A DNA stretch of 64,000 bases from Epiperipatus broadwayi (GCA_028023455.1 JAQFVV010012491.1:498001-562000); one strand, 5' to 3'; shown: positions 26,594 through 37,315, numbered from the stretch's first letter. Made by a program: numbers and translations. The notes: a model not told the origin generated them from the letters alone.

Positions 26594-26771
26594 CTGACTT
26601 TTCAAGTTTGCTGATGTTAGTCAAATGTTTTGGCTTGTCTAATACACTTTCACTTTCTTCGTAACAAGTACTGATGATATTGCTTCCTATCTGATACTGC
26701 AATAAAGCTAAAGAAAATGAAAAATCTCCTTCTCCAACTAATAATATTTTTCCATCAACACATTCTTCCAT
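26594..26771 (-). CDS. BMT5-like (DUF2431) gene, first coding exon
   Basis: This 178-nt exon starts at ATG 26771, reads 59 codons and leaves one base (phase 1) at donor G|GTAAG (26594/26593). The protein starts MEECVDGKILLVGEGDFSFS. The VGEGDFSFS motif near residue 12 is the diagnostic glycine-rich, SAM-binding-type start of BMT5-like/DUF2431 domains (FDXACB1 N-terminus, yeast Bmt5). It continues through STCYEESES and NISKLEKSG. An in-frame TAG lies just upstream of the ATG and an acceptor-like ATAG precedes it, so the ATG exon may be preceded by a 5' UTR exon. Human FDXACB1 also has a C-terminal ferredoxin-fold anticodon-binding domain, which cannot be seen here. Gene symbol withheld because that domain is unseen. 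Confidence 0.88.
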
Positions 26772-27344
26772 AGCACTATGTTTAACAAATATATATACAT
26801 TAATTATTTAAGATTAAAAAAATAGTTCTTGTATTAATACAAAGTGTACAACAAATATGTGCATATATTTATATAATCTTACTTATGGAAAAGCTAATTC
26901 TGAATGTGCAAACCATAATAACAAACTTACAGAAAATATCCACTTTCTCATAACAAGACTAATTTATTGGTTAGACAAAAAATAGCCCATTTTTATCTGC
27001 CATTTCTCAAATTTTTTTTTGTTTACAATCAATTCATTTAATGATCGATCACTATCAGATCATTACCTACCATTCATGCATCTATGATGATCAGATTAGT
27101 TTGTTAAAGCTACCAACACTGCATGATCATCCAAAATGCAAGCAACCTACTTAATTAGAATAAGTCATCAAAAAGGACTTTAAAATTTTTGCTCCAAAAT
27201 CTGAATTAGAATAATTTATTATTTTAATTTAATCTATTCTTTTTCATAATTGCAAGGAGATACCAAATCCGTTGAATGTCTTCAACCAAAACTTCTTTAA
27301 AAATAATTTGAATTACTTCATTAAAATTTCTAAATAATCAGCTC
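26772..27344. other. Upstream non-coding DNA
   Basis: AT-rich DNA directly upstream of the BMT5-like start codon. I see no strong promoter element and no coding frame. Confidence 0.4.
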
Positions 27345-27920
27345 TCCAGTAGTGGCTCGTGTATAGGCATTGCGGAACTGCAGTACCTCCTATAACATTC
27401 ATAATGAGTCTTTTTTTCTTCAATTCTTTTTTTATACTTGTACATTACATAATCCTTAAACTTAATGTCAGTAGCCATTCCCTACTTCATAAAAAAATTA
27501 CAAAATCCTTATATAGAACTGTGCTCTTCACAGTTCCAGCATTGCAGTGTTTGGCTGTTGTGCGCATGTGTAAATGTCTGAGATAAGAAACTGCACACTA
27601 TTAGTAGATAGAGAGAGCATTGCCACTCATATAGTGTTGACCCCCTCCCTATATTTGATAACATTCAATATAATGACTTAATGAGTCTTTTTTTCTTTCT
27701 TTCTTTAAACTTATACATTATATATTACTTAAGCTTATACATTATATATTACTTAAGCTTAATGTCAATATTCATCCCCTATTTCATAAAAAAATTACCA
27801 AAATCTTTGTTTAGAATTGTGCACTTCACATATTTAGTGACAGCGTTTGGCTGTTGTGCGCATGCACAGATGTCCAAGATAAAAAGCTCACGCAGTGCTG
27901 ACCCTGTTATACAAATATAA
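27345..27920 (+). repeat. Direct duplication, two diverged copies of about 210-250 bp
   Basis: Copy 1 (about 27399-27595) and copy 2 (about 27678-27900) share, in order, AATGAGTCTTTTTTTCTT, CTTAATGTCA, a TTTCATAAAAAAATTAC-like run and TTTGGCTGTTGTGCGCATG. Copy 2 contains an extra internal tandem of about 24 bp (TATACATTATATATTACTTA plus flank). The intervening piece contains GC-richer sequence. Open frames across both copies are shadows. It may be a dispersed repeat inserted twice or a local duplication. Confidence 0.7.
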
Positions 27921-28076
27921 AATAGTGTTTCTTTTTAACTCAGCATATGTTGTGCTTAAAAACCATATACCATATTCCTGAATGTGACAAAGTGTAGAAT
28001 GGTTCCAGCTATGCTATTTAATTCACTTAAATCTATAAACTAGAATTTAACCTTGATTAAACATGTATGGTATATG

Positions 28077-28108
<32 letters not shown>

Positions 28109-28113
28109 CACCC
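28077..28113. repeat. (CA)n/(TA)n microsatellite
   Basis: A CA run passes into a TA run immediately upstream of the LINE fragment. Confidence 0.9.
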
Positions 28114-28144
28114 AGACAAAACACAAATATATTTCAGGGTAAAC

Positions 28145-29420
28145 TTATAGCCTATTTATGATTATCTTTTCACTTGAGTTACATGGCTATGCGAAGGCAA
28201 ATATAAACAAACTAATTCAAACAACAGACCAGACCATATCCACCCTCTCAAAAGCATACCTTTCCCTATACTTGAAAGTATCACTTATAAACATGCTGAT
28301 TATTACAAAAATTACTTATTATACACTGATTATAGTCTACACAAAATCCTTTACATAAAATATTTATTCACTGGGTAGACAACTTTTATGGGAAAGAAAA
28401 ATAGTGGCTATCTCACTCAGATAAATGCAGTATCATAGCAACCTAAACAGATTAGGACTACATTCTATTCACGTATTTACAATACAAAAAACTATTAATC
28501 TTTTATATCATCCATGACAAGGATATACCCACATTTAGAAGTCATTCTTAAAATAACACCTACAGACAAACATCCTCCATACACAAAATATTCGCATACA
28601 ATCTTAGAACCTATTAAATCAATATCTAACATAACTTTCTCTCAAGACAAATGGCATTACTGGAATACTTATGTATTTCTACACACAAACATAAATTATT
28701 ACTTAGACTTGCCAATGCTAGACATTAATAATAAGCAGCTAATACATAGATTTAAATATTGGACACTCGAGCCCATTTTTTTGATTTTCTACTCAAAATG
28801 AACAAGTGGTCATTACCAACATTATATTTCCCGAGATATAAGAGAAACATACTTCACATTGACACTATATGTGCGTTAGCCACAGATAGAAAGAGAACCA
28901 AAAACATGCATTCTTTGATTATAATAGCCTGCAATACACTTGATCTTACATTACAAAAATTTATCAGAAAAAAAATGCCACTGTAAGTTCAATTATAGTC
29001 ATTCCCAAATACCTGCTTTGCAGAAATAAGTACATTTATACCATATGCATTATGGTTCACAAGGTGCACTTATCTTTACAATAGTAATGCAAGAAATTTT
29101 AATACTTTTAAAAACAAATTAGAGACAATAAAACAAAGAGATAAAAAAATCACCCCACCAGATATTTTCGCAGCAGCATGCCCATCAATGTTCTAATTTC
29201 TAGTGAGATGTAATTTTTTTCTTATTTAATTGTAAATGTTTTTTACTAAAAGTATAATTGATTGAATGCTATTGAAAATATTTATTGTAATATTCTTTGA
29301 TTAGTTTTGTACTGTTTTTTTTTTTCTTTTAAACTGAAATACCTGCATATATATTTTCCTTTAAACTGAAACATCTGTAGATATATATATTGCCTTGAAT
29401 AAAGTTCATTTCTAAAACTA
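28145..29420 (+). mobile_element. 5'-truncated LINE fragment, related to the 55.6-61.5 kb element
   Basis: Broken plus-strand frames keep the order of the C-terminal half of ORF2 in the large LINE. Near 28180-28300 the reading STLSKAYLSLYLKVSLIN matches SLSRTYLSLQGKIALIN there. Further on, LGLHSI and, near 29040, YALWFTRC match GLHSI and YAFWYTRC. The zinc-finger-like segment has decayed. The reverse-transcriptase palm is absent, a normal 5' truncation. The 3' part holds two copies of a roughly 33-bp repeat (about 29326-29391) and AATAAA at 29398, followed by A-rich DNA that may be the original tail. Many stops show it is old. Confidence 0.75.
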
Positions 29421-29559
29421 AAAAAATTAAATTATAGTATTATTTTTAATATACTACTCATTAATTAGTTGTTATTCATTTTTGTTAACTATTCACTATA
29501 TTTTAATACGTTGCAAGTACATACGTGTGAATATAAATTAATATGTAGATATAATCAAG

Positions 29560-30135
29560 TTTAAAAAAAAAAAGACTTTAAAATATCCAGACCATCATAC
29601 AACTTCGACTCTGTAGGAAATGAAAGGGGTAAAACAAAAGCTTTTATTTACAGAATTTTTCCAATATACCCATCATTACTTTCTATTACTTAACAAATCA
29701 ACAAATATTGGCTTGTAAGCTGGCAACATTTTAAAATTTTGCTGCGCTTTTTTTTTATGAAGTCGACTTTCTATAATAAAAATTATTTGGATATACAGTG
29801 TTTTACTAAGATATTTTATAATCTGCTAATGCATACATTTACTCTTAAGATATCGACTTACAACTAAATAATTTTTTTCCATTTACGTGTAGAGAGAATA
29901 TACGAAAGGGTATTGACCAAATAATGCTAAAAAGTGCAACAATAATAATAATCACTCTGCTCATTGGCCACTTAAAACATTTTTATAATTAAACAAATGT
30001 TTTAAAAATGAAAATTACAAACTTACACACAAAAGATTGCTACATATGACTTACAGCGGCCTCTATTACGCAATGCGATGGAATGTAGTTTGTTTTTAGT
30101 CGAAGTTTGCTTACAATTTTGTTTATTTTTGAGTT
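29560..30135. promoter_or_regulatory. CpG-containing stretch, possible promoter
   Basis: CpG dinucleotides are unusually frequent for this window (for example TTCGACTC, GTCGACTT, ATCGACTT, TACGCAATGCGATGG near 30067 and GTCGAAG). No coding frame is present. It lies about 3.3 kb upstream of the BMT5-like start exon, which has an acceptor-like site before its ATG, so a 5' UTR exon and promoter here are possible. This is inference from composition only. Confidence 0.25.
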
Positions 30136-31045
30136 TTACGTTAAAAAATAATAAAGATTAATCACTAGAAATATAATTAACTTTTTGTTTAGACTCATTT
30201 TAACATTACATTACAGAAATGTTACAGTTAAACTTATTTATAATCTAAGGAAAATTAATAAAATAGCAACATTATCTACCCGGTTTCAAATAAAGATGAA
30301 AAATTAAGTATTTAGATAATATAGTTAGTTCAGCTAGAAGAATAGGATATCTTTTTCAAATCTATAGAAAAATCTTTGTCTAATATTTTATATTATGGGT
30401 TTCTACTTGAGTTAAAACAAACTGAAAATCAGATTTTGTACTTTATTGCATGGGTCAAAATTTAGTTTATGCGATTTTTCAATTATTAATTTGATTGTAT
30501 TGACAATTTGCATCTCGAAAATAAATAATTTTTGATAAAGTCTTATAAATTTTATGAGTAAAGTCTTTTAGATTATTACTTTTTCTTTTAGGCTGATAGT
30601 TGATTTATCAAACATTTGAAACTATTGTAATTCTAATATATGATACATTTTCTCTTCAACATTTTAAATCTCTCAGTATTTAGATTCTTATTAAGGATGT
30701 AATGCAGAAATAATTTTGTACAAAAGATTAAAAATATCAAGTGTGATTTAGAAAATTGATTTTTAGATATACTTTGGATCTTTGCATATGGGAAACCAAT
30801 ATATAAAATTGCTTTTGAATTTCTCATTTTTTTTGATAACATTCTAGATATTATAAAGCCAAGAGAACACAATATTTAAACCAGCTTAATAAAGATAAAT
30901 AGTTTGCAATGAGTTTTAGCAATTGGAATGAGCATTCTCGTATATTCTAAAATTGTTGTTAATTTTACTTCAGGTTCACCTATGAGATATAAAAATTATA
31001 GACCCTGTCAATAGTGTCTTTTAATTTTTTTCTAAAAGTAGTTTA
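30136..31045. other. AT-rich DNA left of the gypsy insertion
   Basis: No gene or repeat recognised; the 79-codon minus-strand frame here has random composition. Confidence 0.45.
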
Positions 31046-31050
31046 CTAGG

Positions 31051-31731
31051 TGTTATGTTATAGTACGATTAATATTAAGAAAAATATGTGTGAAACTATG
31101 TGTATTCCAGAAGTTAAAAGTGTTAAATAATTACATGTGAAAGTAAACGAGTTGATTTAATAAAAACGAAAATTAGAAATTACAAATGGTTTTTTATATA
31201 TATATTATAAAAAGCAAGGTGTAAAACAAGATGGAAGATCCGAATAAATAATTAATTAAATGAAGGATTAAAAATGTAAAGAACAATTTAATTAATTAGT
31301 TCAGAAATAATCCCAGAATACTTTTGCAATTAAAATTGTTAAGGAATAAACAATAGAACAAAAAGAGATACAATCTAGCGGGAAAAAGTCAGTCAGCATC
31401 AGTCCTGTTTTTCTGAGAGACTTATGTGTAGCGTGAATTTCGGAACAGGACCAACGATGGGAGGAGAACCAGATATTCGGGTCTGAAGGTACTAAAGACT
31501 GACCTAAGGTAATTATACAGACTATACCTGTCTTATTATTATTTTTGTAAGCCTTACAGGTGCTGGTAAACTACTGATAATCCTGTTTATAAATGCTTGT
31601 TAATTTTTATACTAATAAAATCTTGTATCTGTTAAGTGAGATATCTTAATTTCATGCAAGAGAGTAATAGTTACTTGAATTGGGTGTGTTTGATTATTTC
31701 TCGTAAGTAACATTAAATCAAGTACATCACA
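31051..31731 (+). repeat. 5' LTR
   Basis: 681 bp, TG...CA termini. It contains AATAAA motifs and the element's promoter by analogy with the family. Relative to the 3' LTR it carries seven extra bases near 31629-31645. Confidence 0.95.
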
Positions 31732-31735
31732 ATTT

Positions 31736-31748
31736 TGGCGCAGTCAGG
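31736..31748 (+). promoter_or_regulatory. Primer binding site, tRNA-Ser type
   Basis: TGGCGCAGTC starts four bases after the LTR. It is complementary to a ...GACTGCG-CCA tRNA 3' end, the type used by 17.6/gypsy-like elements that prime with tRNA-Ser. Confidence 0.75.
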
Positions 31749-31828
31749 AGAAAACCTGTTTTTCAAGCTTTATGAAAGAAGTGCACCGAACAGTAATTCA
31801 TAAGTCGGTGAGTTATTAAAGAATTAAA

Positions 31829-32800
31829 ATGTCGATAGGACAAGCTAATATATCTGAATTTGGGATAGATAATCTGCACGAATGACCCTTTTATGTGCTT
31901 CAATTACAAAATTATTTTAAGTTAAATAGTATTATTGAAAATGACAGGAAAGTAGTAGCATTATTATGTTTTTCAGGTAGAAAAGTTATTGAAATAGTAA
32001 GCAAATTGTATAATGGTCAAGTTACAGATAGTAGTAACTACAATGAGCTGGTTCAAAGACTAACAGATTATTTTAGCCCAAGACCATCGAAGTATTTAGC
32101 TAGGTTAAAATTGAGGAACCGCAAACAAGATAAACTGGAATCGATTAAAGAATATGATATTGTTCTATGCCAATTAGCAAAGGATTGCGAATATGGCGAC
32201 TTTGTGAAACAAATTCTTATTGATCAGTTATTATGGGGAATGAAGGACGATAAATTGCGTCAATCATTATTAATTGTAACTCAGATAACATATGAAAGTG
32301 CTATTCAAAAGGGAATAGTATACGAATCAGTGGTAGAACAAGCTTTAGCTTTTTCAAATAGAATGGAGGAAAACTCTAGGAATAATATTTTTAAAATAGA
32401 AAGAAAGTATAAGGATTGTACCAAAGAAGGGAAAAGTTTCGAAATAAAATGTTTTTGTTGTGGAAAAGTAAGTCATTTGTCTAAAAGCTGCAAATGGAGG
32501 AATGAAAAATGTTATAACTGTGGGGGCAAAGGTCATTTAGCAGCAGTGTGCAAAAAACCTAAACGAAAACCTGATTATGGTAAAGATCAGAAACAGTGGA
32601 AAACAGTAATTAAAAGAAATATCTTTAAAAATGAGCAGGATCAATTAATGCTAGAGATTAAGTTAAGTAACAAAAGAGTACAAATGGAAATAGATAGTGG
32701 CTCTGGAATTTCTTTAATATCCATGAAAAAGTGGAAGGAAATATCCATAGATAGCCCTAGATTAAAATACAGAAAGCTAACATTAACATTAAAGATGTAA
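31829..32800 (+). pseudogene. gag: gag (capsid/nucleocapsid) with in-frame stop
   Basis: The natural start is probably ATG 31829, but codon 19 is TGA (31883-31885); the rest of the frame is open to 32800. The capsid-like part carries ALLCFSGRKVIEIV and LVQRLTDYFSPRPSKYLARL, the usual Gag pattern of such elements. Two CX2CX4HX4C zinc knuckles, CFCCGKVSHLSKSC and CYNCGGKGHLAAVC, bind nucleic acid. The frame runs without a stop into the protease, with the active-site triad DSG in QMEIDSGSGISLIS, so gag and protease share a frame here. The 3' end falls in a tandem duplication. An internal ATG (31895) would skip the stop, but it would start inside the conserved region. Confidence 0.9.
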
Positions 32801-33097
32801 ACGGGAACCCGATCAAGTTAATTGGGAAATCTGAAGTAATAGTTGGTTTTAAAAATAAAAACTACAAATTACCTATATATATAGTAGATAAAGATATTAA
32901 AAATGAGCAGGATCAATTAATACTAGAGATTAAGTTAAGTAACAAAAGAGTACAAATGGAAATAGATAGTGGCTCTGGAATTTCTTTAATATCCATGAAA
33001 AAGTGGAAGGAAATATCCATAGATAGCCCTAGAATAGTTGGTTTTAAAAATAAAAACTACAAATTACCTATATATATAGTAGATAAAGATATTAATC
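32626..33097 (+). repeat. Internal tandem duplication in the protease region
   Basis: A 272-bp unit (32626-32897) starting near AAAAATGAGCAGGATCAATT is followed by a second copy of about 195 bp (32898-33097) that lacks 77 bp found at 32762-32838 in the first copy. Both contain the DSG active-site codons. The first copy is frameshifted after the active site; the second keeps the frame but lacks the 77-bp piece. Confidence 0.9.
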
Positions 33098-33279
33098 CAT
33101 TAATAGGAAGAAACTGGTTTAAAGACTTAGGCATTAAAATTAATATAGTTAAAAAGGTCTCGGTTGAAAAAGAAATGATAGAGTTATATCTGAATTTATT
33201 TACCGAAGATTTAGGTTTGATAAAATCAAAGCCTATTGACTTGCACTTAAATGAAAATGCTAAACCGGATTATTTGTAA
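32956..33279 (+). pseudogene. Aspartic protease, second copy, with linker to RT
   Basis: A 107-codon frame carries MEIDSGSGISLISMKKW (protease active site) and, after the junction left by the 77-bp gap, FKNKNYKLPIYIV and NPLIGRNWF, the ending seen in gypsy proteases before reverse transcriptase. Retroviral-type proteases act as dimers and cut the Gag-Pol precursor. A frameshift at about 33275-33282 separates it from the RT frame. Confidence 0.85.
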
Positions 33280-34902
33280 ACTGAGAAAAATACCACTTGC
33301 CCAAAGGCAGATAGTAGAGGAAAAAATAGAAGCGTTAGTTAAAAAAGACGTGCTATCCCCAATCGAGGAGGCAGATTGGGCCACGCCAATTGTTGTGTTA
33401 ACAAAACCAGATGGAAAAATTAGGCTGTGTGGAGATTATAGAACAACAGTAAATAAGTATCTTAATAAAGGTGCTTACCCGGTGCCAAATGTATGTGAGA
33501 TTCTCAGTAATCTAGGTAAAGCAAAAAATTTTGCGAAATTGGATTTAAATTCGGCATATCACCAACTAAAAGTTACGGATGATTCAGCTCGGTTACGACC
33601 CTTTTTGGATTATTCAAATGTAATCATCTCCCTTTTGGAATTACATCAGCTCCAAACATATTTCAAGCAAAAATAAATTCAATATTACAAGGTTTGGAAG
33701 GAGTGATGCCATATTATGATGACATTTTGATTACTGCGACATCACTGGAGAAATTAAGAAGTAAAATTCGAGAAGTGTGCGAGAAACTAAATAATGCAGG
33801 AGTAAAATTAAATGTTAAAAAATGCGTTTGGGAAACTGAAGAATTAGAGTTTTTAGGTCATCTTATTTCAGAAAAAGGGAAAAGTCTGTTAACTGATAAA
33901 ATTAGGGCAGTCAACGATGTTCCAAGCCCAATAAATGTCAAGCAACTTCAAGCTTTTCTAGGTTTGATTAATTTTTTCAAACCGTTTCTAAAGAACAAAG
34001 CGATGGTCGCAACTCCCCTATATGAACTGCTACGCAAAGATCAGAAATGGATTTGGAGTATCAAACATGAAAAAGCGTTTAAAGCAGTTAAGGAATTGTT
34101 AACCTCTAGTAGCTTATTAGTGCATTTTGATAGCGACAGAGACATCACTATTACTACAGATGCATCACAATATGGAATCAGAGCAGGTTTAGTGCATCAA
34201 ATAGATGGTCATGAACGTCCTGTAGCTTACGCTTCTCAGACTTTGTCTAAAGCTGAAAAAAATTATAGTCAGCTGGACAAAGAAGCTTTGGCAGTTATGT
34301 TTGCTGTGAAAAAATTTCACCAGTTTATTTATGGACGAAAATTTGAATTAGTAACAGATCACAAACCTTTGTTAGGGATTATAGGAAAAGATCATCTGAT
34401 GCCAGAGCATTTAAGTCCACGCATGCTCAGATGGGCTAATACACTTACTGCTTACGATTTCAATCTAAAATATCAAAAAGGAAAGATAATTTCTCATGCG
34501 GACGCTTTATCCAGAGTGCCTGGAAATAATGACAACTATGAAACTGATGTGGAAGTTAATCATATTGATAATATGAAATCACAAGTCATAAATAGTAAAG
34601 TAGTTCAGACATGGACAAATGAAAATTACGGGTATGCATTGCTTAAGAAATGGATAAGCAAAGGTTGGCCTAATAAAAAACCTGAAAATTTAGCAATGGG
34701 GTTTTGGGTCAATAGAGACCAATTGTCAGTCTGTAAAGGGTGTATTAATATGGGAGACAGAGTAGTTATACCTCCTATAGGGAGAATGAAAGTTCTAGAA
34801 CTTTTGCATCAGGGGCACCCAGGCATTGTGCGAGCTAAAGCTCTAGCTCGGAGTTATGTTTGGTGGCCACAGATAAGTAATGATATTGAAAAAGTATATT
34901 AA
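33251..34902 (+). pseudogene. pol: Reverse transcriptase, RNase H and integrase zinc-binding start, frameshifted
   Basis: The first frame (33251-33676) carries RT blocks WATPIVVLTKPDGKIRLCGD and FAKLDLNSAYHQL (motif A Asp). A one-base frameshift near 33590-33610 moves the reading to the second frame (opening before 33694, to 34902), whose skipped start contains HLPFGITSAPNIFQ. The second frame has the catalytic PYYDDILIT (YYDD), thumb FLGHLIS, RNase H starting ITTDASQYG with LDKEALAVMFAV and LVTDHKPL, then integrase start ELLHQGHPGIVRAKALAR. RT copies element RNA into DNA and RNase H removes the template. A further shift near 34890 breaks the integrase HHCC motif before KKCDKCKSE. Confidence 0.93.
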
Positions 34903-35435
34903 GAAATGTGATAAATGTAAGTCTGAAATAGCTCTGCCGAATAAACAGTATTCTTCTTGGCCTAAACCAATATATCCGTGGCAAAGACTGCATATAAGCC
35001 ATGCGGGTCCAATAGAGGGAAGTATTTAATTTTAATCGATGCTTACTCTAAATGGATAGAATGTCACGAGGTTAAAAATACGAGTGCAAACAAAACAATA
35101 AAATGTTTAACAGACATATTTTATATACATGGATTTCCACAAGTAATCGTCTCTGACAACGGAACTGGATTTGCGAGTGAAGAACTAAAAATACAATTTG
35201 AGAAATGGGACATCAAACATGTATTTACACCCCCTTACCACCCTGAATCAAATGGTTTGGCGTAAAACATGGTAGGGCAAGTGAAGAAATATTTAAGAAA
35301 AAACAAAAATACGGATATGAAAAACGTCTTACAGGAATTCATGATGTATCAACATATAACTCCATCAACAACGACTGGAAAATCGCCAGCTGAAATGTTA
35401 TTCGGTCGGAAAATACGAACTAATTTAGATTTTTT
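34903..35435 (+). pseudogene. Integrase catalytic core with stop at the catalytic Glu
   Basis: After KKCDKCKSE (the CC half of the zinc-binding motif) a frameshift at about 35010-35020 leads to KYLILIDAYSKWIE (first catalytic Asp) and VIVSDNGTGF (second Asp). The reading YHPESNGLA then ends at TAA 35263-35265. Counting from the second Asp, the stop takes the place of the third catalytic residue, after exactly 35 residues, where D,D(35)E integrases have Glu. The same frame continues after the stop (KKYLRKN..., then STTTGKSPAEMLFGRKI). Integrase joins element DNA to the host genome; this copy cannot. Confidence 0.92.
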
Positions 35436-35476
35436 TGTGACCTGATACACATATATATAAATATAATCAAGACCCA

Positions 35477-35803
35477 GTGAAAACCTTTAACATTGGAGAC
35501 ACGGTAATATTCAGAGATATACTACGTAAACAATGGGTTAATGGAAAAATTGAACGGGCGCGATCAAAGCAAATTTATGATATTAAGGACGAAAATGGAA
35601 TTATATATAAGCATCACAAAAATCATATTCGTAAAAGTGAAGATGACGATATGTTCCAGCAGTTTCAGCATGCAAATGAAAAGAATTTAGATAAACAGAT
35701 GCTACTGACCGACATCCAAGAAGATGCGGTAGAAGAGGATAAAATACACACCAGACCAATACGATGTAAAAGAAGACCTTTGTACTTAAAAGAATATGTA
35801 TAA
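35477..35803 (+). pseudogene. Integrase C-terminal segment
   Basis: This 108-codon frame begins KTFNIGDTVIFRD and continues KQWVNGKIERARSKQIYDIK with KHHKNHIRK, the small SH3-like C-terminal domain of gypsy integrases. Stops around 35444-35465 separate it from the core. The acidic tail (residues about 53-100) has no recognisable domain. The frame ends 36 bp before the 3' LTR. Confidence 0.85.
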
Positions 35804-35825
35804 GACAGATAAACCGTAACTTCTG

Positions 35826-35840
35826 GAGTGGGGGAGGAAT
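35826..35840 (+). promoter_or_regulatory. Polypurine tract
   Basis: GAGTGGGGGAGGAAT lies directly before the 3' LTR; it is the plus-strand primer site by analogy with LTR elements. Confidence 0.9.
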
Positions 35841-36517
35841 TGTTATGTTATAGTACGATTAATATTAAGAAAAATACGTGTGAAACTGTGTATACTCCAG
35901 AAGTTAAAAGTGTTAAATAATTACATGTGAAAGTAACCGAGTTGATTTAATAAAAACGAAAATTAGAAATTACAAATGGTTTTTCATATATATATATTAT
36001 AAAAAGCAAGGTGTAAAACAAGATGGAAGATCCGAATAAATAACTAATTAAATGAAGGGTTAAAAATGTAAAGAACAATTTAATTAATTAGTTCAGAAAT
36101 AATCCCAGAATACTTTTGCAATTAAAATTGTTAAGGAATAAACAATAGAACAAAAAGAGATACAATCTAGCGGGAAAAAGTCAGTCAGCATCAGTCCTGT
36201 TTTTCTGAGAGACTTATGTGTAGCGTGAATTTCGGAACAGGACCAACGATGGAAGGAGAACCAGATATTCGGATCTGAAGGTACTAAAGACTGACCTAGG
36301 GTAATTATACAGACTATACCTGTCTTATTATTATTTTTGTAAGCCTTACAGGCACTGGTAAACTACTGATAATCCTGTTTATAAATGCTTGTTAATTTTT
36401 ATACTAATAAAATCTTGTATCTGAGATATCTTAATTTCATGCAAGAGAGTAATAGTTACTTGAATTGGGTGTGTTTGATTATTTCTTGTAAGTAACATTA
36501 AATCCAAGTACATCACA
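35841..36517 (+). repeat. 3' LTR
   Basis: 677 bp, TGTTATG...CATCACA, about 98% identical to the 5' LTR by my own count. Confidence 0.95.
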
Positions 36518-36688
36518 CTAGGTTATGAATAATGATTGTTATTGGTGTATAAGTGCAATTGCTAGAAAAGATGAAATTAGCTAGTCTAATAATGAATGAA
36601 TTGAATCAGATCCTAAGACTGTGTTTATTATTGGCTTGTTAACCTTTTTTTAATAATATATCTACAACATAAGTGTAATTTGTATTTA

Positions 36689-37140
36689 GCCAATAAACAT
36701 CACATGATCACTATTTCTTATGCTTGCTCTTAACTATTATTTAAACAGGCAAAACTCTCTATCCATATTGTCACTCAGTCAGGGCAAGCCAGAGTAATCA
36801 AGGGATGCGAGAAGGCTTGTGCATAAAATCCCCATCTAGTGCCTACTTATCCAATATCCCCAAGACTAGTTTCTGGCTTGTGGCCTTCATAAGTGAGGAG
36901 CTTGAATCTGAGAGCACTGCAGTTAGATCTTAGGATCTAATGCAATCCTCCAGAAGCCACCTTTTATCTCTGGGGATATTGGATGAGTAAGTACTAGATG
37001 GAGATTTTATGCACAAACCTTCTGGCATCCATTGATTACTCTGGCTTGCACTGAGTGGCAATATGTATAGAAAGTTTTTCCTGTTTTAATAACAGTTAAG
37101 AGCAAGCATAAGAAATAGTGATCATGTGATGTTTATTGGC
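36689..37140. mobile_element. Foldback MITE with TTA flanks
   Basis: The 452-bp element starts GCCAATAAACATCACATGAT and ends with the exact inverse. The inverted arms extend about 190-200 bp with few mismatches, around a non-palindromic centre (about 36885-36990). TTA is present on both sides (36686-36688 and 37141-37143), the 3-bp target duplication of PIF/Harbinger elements. There is no coding capacity. The family call rests on the TTA only. Confidence 0.8.
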
Positions 37141-37315
37141 TTAAAACCAATCCTGCCTAACAGGATAGTGGTGGCTATGATTATTAAAGAACCAAAGACA
37201 CCAAAATGTATGGGTACTGAACTGAGTTCAGATCTATATGATTATATAAGCTGATGATCCTGAATTGAAAATATTATAGTGTTTTCAAATTCTATCATAG
37301 TTTTGTAGTTAAGTA

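Larger units (their letters stand above)
31046..36522 (+). mobile_element. Ty3/gypsy LTR retrotransposon, full-length but defective
   Basis: The insertion is bounded by a 5-bp target duplication CTAGG (31046-31050 and 36518-36522). It has two LTRs (681 and 677 bp) beginning TGTTATG and ending CATCACA, a tRNA-Ser-type primer binding site, a polypurine tract, and the order gag (two zinc knuckles), protease, reverse transcriptase, RNase H, integrase. Integrase after RNase H defines Ty3/gypsy. By my count the LTRs differ by about 14 substitutions, mostly transitions, plus three indels, so the insertion is fairly recent. I count at least seven coding lesions, so it is not autonomous. No envelope-like frame is seen between integrase and the 3' LTR. 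Assignment to the Mag-like lineage is only suggested by the RLCGDYR/TVNKYL block. Confidence 0.97.

Noticed and set aside
28514-28986. Separate small host genes
   Set aside because: These frames align in order with the C-terminal half of the large LINE ORF2, so they are one decayed element.
35804-35840. Envelope-like frame making the gypsy element a retrovirus
   Set aside because: Only 37 bp separate the integrase C-terminal frame from the 3' LTR, leaving no room for such a gene.
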